Of a stretch of DNA of 64,000 nt, positions 25,379 through 33,090 are shown one piece after another. The stretch spans positions 49,220-113,219 of the forward strand of contig NZ_SDPU01000027.1 in assembly GCF_004168035.1 (NCBI RefSeq). Reading direction: 5' to 3'. Made by a program: the position numbers and the translations under genes. The stretch is from Nocardioides iriomotensis. GTDB lineage: Bacteria; Actinomycetota; Actinomycetes; Propionibacteriales; Nocardioidaceae. The notes beneath the pieces are model-generated. The model was not told the DNA's origin and searched no databases. It worked only from the letters and a program-made list of their open reading frames with translations. Each line of letters starts with the position of its first letter. Position 1 is the stretch's first letter.

Positions 25379-25461
25379 CAGGACTTCCCGGGCAAGTCCT
25401 GCACTTCCAGGGCGTTGTACTGCCCTGGAGGTGCAGGGGTCCCTGGTGAACCAGGGACTCC
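25379..25461 (+). other. Three consecutive hairpins between the kinase and the glycosyltransferase operon
   Basis: Hairpin 1: CAGGACTT / AAGTCCTG (25379-25401). Hairpin 2: a 14-bp stem with one G-U, from TGCAC at 25400 through TCCAGGGC, loop 25414-25421, back to GTGCA at 25435. Hairpin 3: GTCCCTGGT-GA-ACCAGGGAC (25439-25458), extendable by 3 bp to 25436-25461. Hairpins 1 and 2 share two bases, so they are partly exclusive. No U-run follows. It may terminate the two-component operon or form a leader element of the downstream genes. Confidence 0.7.
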
Positions 25462-25530
25462 GGCACACTCCACAGCCCACCAACAGGTCGACCACACGGC
25501 CGGCCAAGCGGGGTCCGCGAGCGTCGGGGC

Positions 25531-27537
25531 ATGACACAGACCACCACCCTGACGCCCCGCGCGAGCACCGCTGCGGCGCCCGCCTCCCCCGTCGCCCCCG
25601 GCCGCTCCCACGGCCGGGCGCAGGGCGGGCGCCGCCTCGACCGTGTCTGGCGTGGCGACCCCGGGGACCCGCCGTGGGCACGCCCGGCGCTCCTCGTGCT
25701 GCTGGTCGCCACGGCGGCCCTCTACCTCTGGGGGCTGTCGGCGTCGGGGTGGGCCAACTCGTTCTACGCCGCCGCGGCGCAGGCGGGGTCGGAGTCGTGG
25801 AAGGCGTTCTTCTTCGGCTCCTCCGACGCCGCCAACGCGATCACCGTCGACAAGACGCCCGCCTCGATCTGGGTGATGGCGCTGTCGATCCGGCTTCTCG
25901 GCCTCTCGTCGTGGAGCCTGCTGGCGCCGCAAGCGCTGATCGGTGTCGCGTCGGTCGGCCTGCTGCACGCGACGGTACGGCGGACGACCGGATCGGCCGC
26001 GGCGGGGCTCCTCGCCGGCACGGTGCTGGCGCTGACGCCGGTGGCGGTGCTGATGTTCCGGTTCGACAACCCTGACGCGTTGCTCGTGCTGCTGCTCATC
26101 GGCGCCACCGCGGCGACGCTCAAGGCCCTGGAGCGCAACCCGGCCCGCTGGCTCGCCCTCGCCGGCGCGCTCGTCGGCTTCGCGTTCCTCACCAAGATGC
26201 TCCAGGCGTTCCTGGTGCTCCCCGCGCTCGCGCTGGTCTACCTCCTGGCGGCCGCCGTGCCCGTGGGCAAGCGGTTCCTGCACCTGCTCGTCGCGTGCGG
26301 CGCGATGGTCCTTGCCGGCGGCTGGTGGATCGCGATCGTCGAGCTGTGGCCCGCGGCGAGCCGGCCGTACATCGGCGGCTCACAGACCAACTCGATCCTG
26401 GAGCTCACCCTCGGCTACAACGGCCTCGGCCGGCTGACCGGCGACGAGGAGGGTTCCGTCGGCGGCATGGGCGGCTGGGGCACGACCGGCCTCCTGCGGA
26501 TGTTCGGCACCGACATCGGCGGCCAGGTCGCATGGCTGCTGCCCGCGTCGTTGCTGCTGCTCGGCGCCGGGCTGTGGTTCACCCGGAGCGCCGAGCGCAC
26601 CGACCGGGTGCGGGCGGGACTCGTCGTCTGGGGCGGCTGGCTGCTGGTCACCGCGCTGACGTTCAGCTTCATGGCCGGCATCTTCCACGCCTACTACACC
26701 GTCGCCCTCGCCCCCGCGATCGCCGCGCTGGTCGCGATCGGTGCCCACCTGCTCTGGCAGCGGCGCGACTCGCTCGCCGCCTCCCTGGTGCTCGGCTCCG
26801 CGGTGGCCGCCGCGTGCGGCCTCACGTGGGTGCTGCTCGACCGGACGCCCGACTACCTGCCCTGGCTTCGCTGGGCCGTCGTGCTCGTCGGCTTCCCGGC
26901 CGCGCTGGGCCTCGCGCTGCGGCCGTACCTCGACCGTCGCCTTGCCCTCGCCGCGGCGGCCACGGCGCTCGTCGCCGTGCTCGCGGCGCCGGCGGCGTAC
27001 TCCGTCAGCACCGCGGCCACCCCGCACACCGGCTCCATCCCGAGCGCGGGACCGAGCGCGGGCCTCGGCGGCGGCCCGATGGGCGGTGGGATGCCCGGGG
27101 GTGCGATGACCGGCCGAGGCACGCCGCCCGGAGCCATGCCGGGCGGAGCCACCAACGGCGGCCTCCTCGAGGGCAGCGAACCGAGCGCGACCCTCACCGA
27201 CCTGCTGCTGCAGGACGCCGACTCCTACACCTGGGTCGCGGCGACCACGGGCTCCAACTCGGCGTCCGGCTACCAGCTCGCCACCGAGGAGCCGGTCATG
27301 GCGATCGGCGGCTTCAACGGCAGCGACCCCAGCCCGACGCTCGCGCAGTTCCAGCAGTACGTCGCCGACGGCGAGATCCACTACTACGTCAGCGGCGGCG
27401 GCACGGGCGGTGGACCGGGCGGCATGGGCGCCGGCGGCTCGACCAGCAGCGACATCGCCACCTGGGTCAGCGAGAACTTCGCGGCGCAGACCGTCGACGG
27501 CGTCACCGTCTACGACCTCTCCGGCGGTGTCCGGTGA
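25531..27537 (+). CDS. Glycosyltransferase family 39 (ArnT/PMT-like) membrane protein
   Basis: A 668-aa polytopic GT-C enzyme that should move a sugar from a lipid-linked donor to an extracytoplasmic acceptor. About eleven membrane segments fill residues 50-490. Family marks include WANSFYAAAAQAGSESWKAFFFGSSD, VDKTPASIWVMALSIRLLG and FRFDNPDALLVLLL. The exported C-terminal part has a Gly/Met/Pro-rich stretch (about residues 505-555, GGGPMGGGMPGGAMTGRG) and a beta-rich tail with another Gly run. The stop overlaps the GT2-GtrA gene by 4 nt; that protein probably makes the polyprenyl-phosphate sugar donor. Confidence 0.88.
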   Translation: MTQTTTLTPRASTAAAPASPVAPGRSHGRAQGGRRLDRVWRGDPGDPPWARPALLVLLVATAALYLWGLSASGWANSFYAAAAQAGSESWKAFFFGSSDAANAITVDKTPASIWVMALSIRLLGLSSWSLLAPQALIGVASVGLLHATVRRTTGSAAAGLLAGTVLALTPVAVLMFRFDNPDALLVLLLIGATAATLKALERNPARWLALAGALVGFAFLTKMLQAFLVLPALALVYLLAAAVPVGKRFLHLLVACGAMVLAGGWWIAIVELWPAASRPYIGGSQTNSILELTLGYNGLGRLTGDEEGSVGGMGGWGTTGLLRMFGTDIGGQVAWLLPASLLLLGAGLWFTRSAERTDRVRAGLVVWGGWLLVTALTFSFMAGIFHAYYTVALAPAIAALVAIGAHLLWQRRDSLAASLVLGSAVAAACGLTWVLLDRTPDYLPWLRWAVVLVGFPAALGLALRPYLDRRLALAAAATALVAVLAAPAAYSVSTAATPHTGSIPSAGPSAGLGGGPMGGGMPGGAMTGRGTPPGAMPGGATNGGLLEGSEPSATLTDLLLQDADSYTWVAATTGSNSASGYQLATEEPVMAIGGFNGSDPSPTLAQFQQYVADGEIHYYVSGGGTGGGPGGMGAGGSTSSDIATWVSENFAAQTVDGVTVYDLSGGVR

Positions 27538-28757
27538 ACACCCTTCCCGAGCTCACCGGCACGGCGTACGGCGCGGGTGGTCCGGCCGCCTCCGCGGTGC
27601 GGCCGGTGCTGGAGGTCGTCGTACCGGTGCACAACGAGGAGGTCGACCTCGCGCCGTGCGTCGAGCGGCTGCGGGCGTACCTGCACACCCTCCCGTTCAG
27701 CGCCCGGATCACGATCGCCGACAACGCGAGCACCGACGGCACCGCCCTCGTCGCGCACCGGCTCAGCAGCGACCACCCCGACGTGCGCGTCGTGCACCTC
27801 GCCGAGAAAGGCCGCGGCCGCGCGCTCAAGCGGGTCTGGTCGCAGTCCGAGTCGCCGGTCCTCGTCTACATGGACGTCGACCTCTCGACCGACCTCAACG
27901 CGCTGCTCCCGCTGGTCGCGCCGATGCTGTCCGGGCACTCCGATCTCGCGATCGGGTCGCGGCTCGCGCACGGCTCGTCCGTGACGCGCGGTCCGAAGCG
28001 GGAGCTCATCTCACGCGGCTACAACCTGCTGCTGCACGGCACCCTGCGCACCCGGTTCCGCGACGCCCAGTGCGGCTTCAAGGCGATCCGGCGCGACGTG
28101 GCTCGTGAGCTGCTCCCCCTCGTCGAGGACGACACCTGGTTCTTCGACACCGAGCTGCTCGTGCTCGCCGAACGGGCGGGGCTGCGGATCCACGAGGTCC
28201 CGGTCGACTGGGTCGACGACCCCGACAGCCGCGTCGACGTGCTGCGCACCGCGCGGGACGACCTGCGCGGCATCGCCCGCCTGGCCACCGCGCTGGCGCG
28301 CGGCCGGATGCCGCTGCACGAGGTCGCGGAACGGCTCGGCCGACCGCTCCCCGGCAGCCGCTCGCAGGTGCTCGGCGCGCAGATCGCGCGGTTCGTGACC
28401 ATCGGCGTGCTGTCGACGGTGGCGTACGCCGTGCTCTACGTGCTGCTGCGCGGCACGCTCGGATCGTTCACCGCCAACGCGTGGGCGCTCGTGCTCACCG
28501 CGGTCGCCAACACCGCCGCCAACCGGCGCGTGACGTTCGGCGTGCGCGGGCCGCGCGACCGGTGGCGGCACCAGGCGCAGGGGCTGCTGATCCTCGGCGC
28601 GGGCCTCGCGCTGACGTCCGGCGCCCTGGCCGTGCTCGACGCGGCCGCGCCCGGCGCGTCGCGCGGCGTGGAGGTCGCCGTACTCACCGTCGCGAACCTC
28701 GTCGTCACCGTCGCCCGGTTCGTGCTGATGCGCATCTGGGTGTTCGTACGGCGGTGA
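27534..28757 (+). CDS. Dolichol-phosphate-mannose-synthase-like GT2 fused to a GtrA membrane domain
   Basis: A 407-aa fusion. The N-terminal family-2 glycosyltransferase has VVVPVHNEEVDLAPCVERL (residues 29-47), ADNASTDGTA, the metal-binding VDVDLSTDL variant MDVDLS, and QCGFKAIRRD. From about residue 285 (IARFVTIGVLSTVAYAVLYVLL) four membrane segments form a GtrA-type domain that flips or anchors polyprenyl-linked sugars. GTG start overlaps the GT39 stop. The pair therefore makes a lipid-phosphate sugar and passes it to the GT39 enzyme, a likely cell-envelope or protein glycosylation route; acceptor unknown. Confidence 0.88.
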   Translation: MNTLPELTGTAYGAGGPAASAVRPVLEVVVPVHNEEVDLAPCVERLRAYLHTLPFSARITIADNASTDGTALVAHRLSSDHPDVRVVHLAEKGRGRALKRVWSQSESPVLVYMDVDLSTDLNALLPLVAPMLSGHSDLAIGSRLAHGSSVTRGPKRELISRGYNLLLHGTLRTRFRDAQCGFKAIRRDVARELLPLVEDDTWFFDTELLVLAERAGLRIHEVPVDWVDDPDSRVDVLRTARDDLRGIARLATALARGRMPLHEVAERLGRPLPGSRSQVLGAQIARFVTIGVLSTVAYAVLYVLLRGTLGSFTANAWALVLTAVANTAANRRVTFGVRGPRDRWRHQAQGLLILGAGLALTSGALAVLDAAAPGASRGVEVAVLTVANLVVTVARFVLMRIWVFVRR

Positions 28758-28836
28758 GCGGTTTGAATCTCGGCGGCACGTTAGGAATGGTGGGCCGTCC
28801 ACGCAACGCGAAGCGATCAATGAAGGAGAAGCACCT

Positions 28837-29118
28837 GTGCTCACCCTGACCGAGAACGCCAGCACCGTCGTGAAGACCCTGGTCGACCAGACCGGTGCCG
28901 ACGAGGGCGGCCTGCGCATCAGCCAGGACGCCCCGGACTCACCGGCCCTGCACGTCATCCCGTCCGAGGCCCCGCAGCCCGGCGACCAGGTGGTGGAGGA
29001 GGCCGGCGCCCGCGTGTTCCTCGAGGAGATCGCGGCCGACACCCTCGACGACAAGATCCTCGACGCCCAGGTGGACGACGGCGGCGGCGTGCAGTTCACC
29101 ATCGCGCCGCAGGCCTGA
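28837..29118 (+). CDS. HesB/IscA-like protein lacking all cysteines
   Basis: A 93-aa protein with the A-type Fe-S carrier fold outline: LTENASTVVKTLVDQTG, GLRISQD, and the C-terminal segment DDKILDAQVDDGGGVQFTIAPQA. IscA/SufA/ErpA need three cysteines (one mid-protein and a C-terminal Cys-x-Cys); here there is none. It is therefore unlikely to hold an iron-sulphur cluster in the usual way. AAGGAG lies 8 nt before the GTG start. A large hairpin follows 23 nt after the stop, so it is probably a single-gene unit. Confidence 0.75.
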   Translation: MLTLTENASTVVKTLVDQTGADEGGLRISQDAPDSPALHVIPSEAPQPGDQVVEEAGARVFLEEIAADTLDDKILDAQVDDGGGVQFTIAPQA

Positions 29119-29141
29119 GGAGCCTCCGACACACGACGAGA

Positions 29142-29201
29142 CGACGATTCGTCTGCGGCGCGACGGTGTGAATCACCCCGAAAGCCGCAGACGAGTCGTC
29201 G
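29142..29201 (+). terminator. Long hairpin after the HesB-like gene (possible terminator)
   Basis: A 17-bp stem with one G-U pair: CGACGATTCGTCTGCGG (29142-29158) against CCGCAGACGAGTCGTCG (29185-29201), extendable inward by one C-G pair. The 26-nt loop contains a small GGTG/CACC hairpin. A short T-run (GCACGTTTGG) follows, so termination is plausible but not certain. Confidence 0.55.
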
Positions 29202-29256
29202 GCACGTTTGGAGGTTGAAGCCTTCGGGCACTGTCATCCCCGGAAGGGAGAACAAG

Positions 29257-29400
29257 ATGACATTCATCCTCTGGCTCATTGCGGTCGCGCTGGTGATCTA
29301 CGGCATCATCACCCTGGTGCGCGGGGGCGTGCTGATGGGCATCGTGCTCATCGTGCTCGGACTCCTCGTCGGCCCGGGTGGCGTCAGCCTCTTCACCTGA
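29257..29400 (+). CDS. Small GPGG-motif membrane protein
   Basis: A 47-aa protein made of two membrane-spanning hydrophobic stretches (residues 2-20 and 25-40) joined by a short LVRGG turn and ending GPGGVSLFT. The terminal GPGG sequence matches a family of tiny actinobacterial membrane proteins of unknown function. AAGGGAG lies 7 nt before the ATG. It is flanked by the long hairpin upstream and a convergent gene downstream, so it is monocistronic. Confidence 0.75.
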   Translation: MTFILWLIAVALVIYGIITLVRGGVLMGIVLIVLGLLVGPGGVSLFT

Positions 29401-29460
29401 CCGACGGACAGCTCTTAGGCACTACGCCGACATCACCGAACGGCTGGTCCTCCTCGTCCC

Positions 29461-30288
29461 TCACCGGGGCGGGAGGTCCAGCCGTTCGTCTTGCACGAAC
29501 CGGATGACGTCGCGGCGGTCAGGTCCCGCGTCGTGCACGGGCGTCACCGAGTTGTTGCCGAACAGCGGTTCCCAGAGCACCCAGACCAGCTCGCCGTCCG
29601 GCTGACGGTAGGCCACCGCGTAGGCGCCGTCGGACCGCTCGCCGATGCGCACGGTCTCGCCGTTGGCGAGGGTCCGCTCGGTCAGCGGCGCCTGGAGGTA
29701 CAGGTCGGAGGCGTCGGAGCGAACGCCGGTCGCGTCGGTGAGCGAGATCTGCACCATCCCCTCGCCGACCGCTCCGGGCAGGGTCCAGCCGAGCTTGATG
29801 CCCAGCGTCCGGCTGCCGTCGCCGGAGCGACCGCCCTGCATGCTGTTGGTGTCGTAGTCGAGGTGCTGCCCTCCCGTGTCCAGCTCCTCCACGGCGAGGG
29901 CGTACAACCCGTCGCGCCAGGCCTGCGTGTCCGCCATCTGCTGGTCGATGTCGCCGAGCAGGTCGTCCTCACGCGGCGACGGCGTCTCCGTCGGCATCGG
30001 CTCGAGCGTCACGGAAGGCTCCTGGAACGTCGGCTCGGCGGTCGTCGGGCCGTCGCCGGCCGGGGCCACGGTCCGGGTGTCCGCCCCGCCGGAGGTGACC
30101 ATGACCGTGCCCGTCACGACGGCCGCCGCCAGGCCGGCGCTCGCCGTCACGAGAGCGCGGCGGCGGCGCAGCGCCGTCCGCCCGCGGTCGAGGTCGTCGG
30201 CGGCGTCGAACGTGTCGGCAGGGTCGTGGCCGGCCGCTTCGTCGAAGCGAGCGAGCCAGGCGGGGTCGGGGTGCTCATCGGTGCGCAC
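29461..30288 (-). CDS. Membrane-anchored protein paired with the sigma factor (putative anti-sigma or effector)
   Basis: A 275-aa protein with a short acidic cytoplasmic N-terminus (WLARFDEAAGHDPADTFDAADD), basic RRRR, one membrane segment (about residues 45-65) and a large extracytoplasmic domain after a Pro/Thr linker. The topology fits the partners of SigE-family sigma factors, whose N-terminal cytoplasmic part can bind sigma. No zinc-binding HxxxCxxC anti-sigma motif is present, so the role is inferred from position. Its start overlaps the end of the sigma gene by 14 nt. Confidence 0.7.
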   Translation of the reverse strand: MRTDEHPDPAWLARFDEAAGHDPADTFDAADDLDRGRTALRRRRALVTASAGLAAAVVTGTVMVTSGGADTRTVAPAGDGPTTAEPTFQEPSVTLEPMPTETPSPREDDLLGDIDQQMADTQAWRDGLYALAVEELDTGGQHLDYDTNSMQGGRSGDGSRTLGIKLGWTLPGAVGEGMVQISLTDATGVRSDASDLYLQAPLTERTLANGETVRIGERSDGAYAVAYRQPDGELVWVLWEPLFGNNSVTPVHDAGPDRRDVIRFVQDERLDLPPR

Positions 30289-30805
30289 GGCGGGATCTCC
30301 TGTCCGGGGTGTCCTCGAAGCTGGGCGACAGGAGGCGGTGCAACGCGTCCAGCGCGGCCGACGTCTGGCTCTTGACGGTGCCGGTCGTGACGCCGAGGTC
30401 GTCGGCCGCCTCCTGGACGGTCAGCCCCCAGTAGTGCCGCAGCACGACCACCCGGCGCTGTCCCGCGGGCAGCTGCTGCAGCGCGGCGAGCAGCGCGTCA
30501 CGGTCCTCCGGCGGCAGCGGGGGCGGTGACGCGACGTCGATCCCGTCGAGTCCGGTCCGCTCGCGACGCCAGGGCCGGCGCGTCTCGTCGAGGTGGCTGT
30601 TGACCACGATCCGGCGGGCGAACGCGTCGACGTTGGCGTCGCGCCGCACGCGCGGCCACGCGACGTACAGCTTGGTCAGGGCGACCTGCACGAGGTCCTC
30701 GGCGCGGTGGGAGTCGCCGCACAGCAGGTACGCCGTCCGGCGGAGCTGCGGTCGCCGCGCCGCGACGTACTCCGTGAACTCCCGGTCCCGCACCGAGCCG
30801 CGCAT
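30275..30805 (-). CDS. SigE-family (ECF) RNA polymerase sigma factor
   Basis: A 176-aa extracytoplasmic-function sigma factor. Region 2 contains LRRTAYLLCGDSHRAEDLVQVALTKLYVAW, the core and -10 binding part; region 4 contains LPAGQRRVVVLRHYWGLTVQEAADDLGVTTGTVKSQTSAALDAL, a helix-turn-helix for the -35 element. This matches the SigE family common in Nocardioides and Streptomyces. A GGGGGGA ribosome binding site precedes the ATG. It probably controls its own operon and a small regulon; the 14-nt overlap with the membrane gene suggests coupled expression. Confidence 0.9.
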   Translation of the reverse strand: MRGSVRDREFTEYVAARRPQLRRTAYLLCGDSHRAEDLVQVALTKLYVAWPRVRRDANVDAFARRIVVNSHLDETRRPWRRERTGLDGIDVASPPPLPPEDRDALLAALQQLPAGQRRVVVLRHYWGLTVQEAADDLGVTTGTVKSQTSAALDALHRLLSPSFEDTPDRRSRRAHR

Positions 30806-30886
30806 CGTCCCCCCGAAGGTCCCGTCGCCTCATCCTGTCACCGTGAGTACGGCGCGGCGGGCCGAAAGGTTGGCCGCGACCCCGGA

Positions 30887-31507
30887 TCAGTCCGGCGCGG
30901 GCACGCCGGACAGCGCACCCGGGAGGGCCGCGGCGAGCATCAGCAGCAGGTCGGGCTTCGACACCCCGGCCGGGTCGCGCACCCAGGCCAGCACGACGTC
31001 CTCGGTCATCGCCGACCAGCCGCGCACCATCAGCCGCGACGCGGGGGTGTCGACGAGCGTCACGCCCAGGACCGGGTCGACGCCGTCGCCGTCGCCGGCC
31101 GCGACGAAGATCCGGTCGGTGAGAGCGCCCCGCGCCTCCTCGTAGATCCGGCGCAGGTCGGCGTTGCCGCCCGCGGCGCCGCGCACCAGCGAGGAGTAGC
31201 CCTCGTAGTTGGCGACCACGTAGTCGACGTACGCCTCGAGGGAGGCGGCCAGCCGCTCCAGCGGCTCGCCGGTGGCGGGCGGCGCGGTGACACCGATCAG
31301 GTCGTCGGCGGCCTTGCGGACGACCGCCCGGTGGAAGTCCTGCTTGTTGCCGAAGTAGTGGTACAGAAGTCCGCGCGAGATCCCCGCCTCCTCGGCGAGC
31401 ATGTCGATGGAGAGCTCGTCGACGGAGTGCGTCGACAGCAGCCGGACGCCGTGCGCGAGCAGCTGCTCGCGACGCTCGTCGGGGGTCATCCGCACCCGCG
31501 TGGTCAT
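30887..31507 (-). CDS. TetR-family transcriptional regulator
   Basis: A 206-aa repressor-type regulator. The N-terminal helix-turn-helix is in LSIDMLAEEAGISRGLLYHYFGNKQDFHRAVV (about residues 33-64), a standard TetR recognition segment. The C-terminal ligand domain is Ala/Leu-rich. It is divergent from the flavin monooxygenase/SDR operon, 71 bp away, and that gap holds a candidate operator, so it likely represses both itself and the operon, releasing in response to a hydrophobic substrate. A -10-like TAGGCT sits 6 nt before the ATG. Confidence 0.9.
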   Translation of the reverse strand: MTTRVRMTPDERREQLLAHGVRLLSTHSVDELSIDMLAEEAGISRGLLYHYFGNKQDFHRAVVRKAADDLIGVTAPPATGEPLERLAASLEAYVDYVVANYEGYSSLVRGAAGGNADLRRIYEEARGALTDRIFVAAGDGDGVDPVLGVTLVDTPASRLMVRGWSAMTEDVVLAWVRDPAGVSKPDLLLMLAAALPGALSGVPAPD

Positions 31508-31513
31508 GCCCCG

Positions 31514-31519
31514 AGCCTA
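31514..31519 (-). promoter_or_regulatory. -10 element of the TetR gene
   Basis: TAGGCT on the minus strand, 6 nt before the start codon; leaderless pattern. Confidence 0.45.
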
Positions 31520-31540
31520 CTGAACTACTTTCAACAACGC

Positions 31541-31559
31541 TATTGACGGTCGTTCAATA
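31541..31559. promoter_or_regulatory. Candidate TetR operator
   Basis: TATTGA and TCAATA form perfect 6-bp arms around a 7-bp centre. The site lies between the two divergent -10 elements. A weaker dyad TGAA-n5-TTCA is at 31521-31533. Confidence 0.5.
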
Positions 31560-31566
31560 CCGTCGG

Positions 31567-31572
31567 TATGTT
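31567..31572 (+). promoter_or_regulatory. -10 element of the flavin monooxygenase operon
   Basis: TATGTT, 6 nt before the ATG at 31579, with no ribosome binding site; it starts 8 bp after the candidate operator. Confidence 0.45.
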
Positions 31573-31578
31573 CGTCGC

Positions 31579-33090
31579 ATGACAACCACACCCCTACCGC
31601 GGCACGTGCGCCTCCTCGTGGTCGGCGCCGGGTTCGGTGGTCTCGGGATGGCCGTGCGGCTCGAGGAGCGCGGCGTCCGCGACTTCCTCGTCGTCGAGAA
31701 GGGCCACGACGTCGGCGGGACCTGGCGCGACAACACGTACCCCGGGGCCGCCTGCGACGTGCCCTCGCAGCTCTACTCGTTCTCCTTCGCCCTCAACCCC
31801 GGCTGGTCGCGGTCCTTCTCCCCCCAGCCGGAGATCCAGGACTACCTGCGCCGGGTCGCCCGCGACGCCGGCGTGCTCGACCGCTTCCGCTTCGGTACGA
31901 CGGTGCAGGACGCGCGCTGGGACACCGCCACCGGCCGCTGGGAGGTCACCACCTCCGCCGGCACGGTCACGGCCGACGTGCTCGTCGCCGCGTCCGGCGG
32001 TCTCTCCGAGCCGCGGATGCCCGACATCGAGGGCCTCGACGACTTCGGCGGCGAGGTGTTCCACACCGCCCGCTGGAACCACGACTACGACCTGGCCGGC
32101 AAGCGCGTCGCCGTCATCGGCACCGGCGCCTCGGCGATCCAGGTCGTCCCCGAGATCGCCAAGGAGGTCGCGCACCTCGACGTCTACCAGCGCACCGCGC
32201 CGTGGGTGATCCCGCGCCGCGACCGTGCCTACACCGGCGTCGAGAAGGCCGCGTTCCGGCTGCTCCCCGGCCTGCAACGGCTCTACCGCGCCGCGATCTA
32301 CCTCGCCCGCGAGACCTTCGTGCCGGCGTTCACCTGGAAGCCCGGCCTGGCCGCACCCGCCAGGAAGGCCGCGCTCATGAACCTGCACGGCGCGGTGAAG
32401 GACCCCGCGCTGCGCGAGAAGCTGACCCCGCACTTCGAGATCGGCTGCAAGCGCATCCTCATCTCCAACGACTACTACCCCACGCTGGCGCAGGACCACG
32501 TCGACGTCGTCACCGAGCCGATCGCCAAGGTCAGCGGCCACGCGGTGGTCACCGCCGACGGGGTCGAGCGTGAGGTCGACGCGATCATCGTCGCCACCGG
32601 CTTCTACACCACCGAGCCGCCGATCGCCGACCACGTGGTCGGCGCCGACGGCCGCTCGCTCGCCCAGGTCTGGGAGCGCGACGGGATGGCGGCCTACAAG
32701 GGCACGACCTTCCACGGGTTCCCCAACCTGTTCCAGATCGTCGGGCCCAACACCGGGCTCGGCCACTCGAGCATGGTCTTCGTCATCGAGTGCCAGATCG
32801 CCTACATCCTCGACGCGCTCGACCGGATGCAGCGCGAGGGGCTGACCACCGTGCAGCCGCGACCGGACGTGCAGCGGCACTGGAACGCCGGCCTGCAGCG
32901 CCGGCTGCGCCGCACCGTGTGGAACACCGGCGGCTGCGCGAGCTGGTACCTCGACGCCCACGGCCGCAACACCACGCTGTGGCCGCGCACCACCATCACG
33001 ATGAAGCGGCAGCTCGCGACGTTCGACGCCGACCGCTACCTCACCACGACCACGACGCCGAGCAAGGCGACGCAGGAGGCAGGCTCATGA
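31579..33090 (+). CDS. Flavin-containing Baeyer-Villiger-type monooxygenase
   Basis: A 503-aa class B flavoprotein that should use FAD and NADPH to oxygenate a ketone or related substrate. The FAD-binding GxGxxG is VVGAGFGGLGMAVRLEE (residues 14-30), followed by GGTWRDNTYPGAACDVPS. The monooxygenase fingerprint FxGxxxHxxxW appears as FGGEVFHTARWNHD (about residue 157), and the NADPH-binding VAVIGTGASAIQVVPEI follows. Its stop overlaps the SDR gene by ATGA, so the two form an operon that probably degrades a steroid-, terpene- or cyclic-ketone-like compound under the divergent TetR. Confidence 0.9.
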   Translation: MTTTPLPRHVRLLVVGAGFGGLGMAVRLEERGVRDFLVVEKGHDVGGTWRDNTYPGAACDVPSQLYSFSFALNPGWSRSFSPQPEIQDYLRRVARDAGVLDRFRFGTTVQDARWDTATGRWEVTTSAGTVTADVLVAASGGLSEPRMPDIEGLDDFGGEVFHTARWNHDYDLAGKRVAVIGTGASAIQVVPEIAKEVAHLDVYQRTAPWVIPRRDRAYTGVEKAAFRLLPGLQRLYRAAIYLARETFVPAFTWKPGLAAPARKAALMNLHGAVKDPALREKLTPHFEIGCKRILISNDYYPTLAQDHVDVVTEPIAKVSGHAVVTADGVEREVDAIIVATGFYTTEPPIADHVVGADGRSLAQVWERDGMAAYKGTTFHGFPNLFQIVGPNTGLGHSSMVFVIECQIAYILDALDRMQREGLTTVQPRPDVQRHWNAGLQRRLRRTVWNTGGCASWYLDAHGRNTTLWPRTTITMKRQLATFDADRYLTTTTTPSKATQEAGS

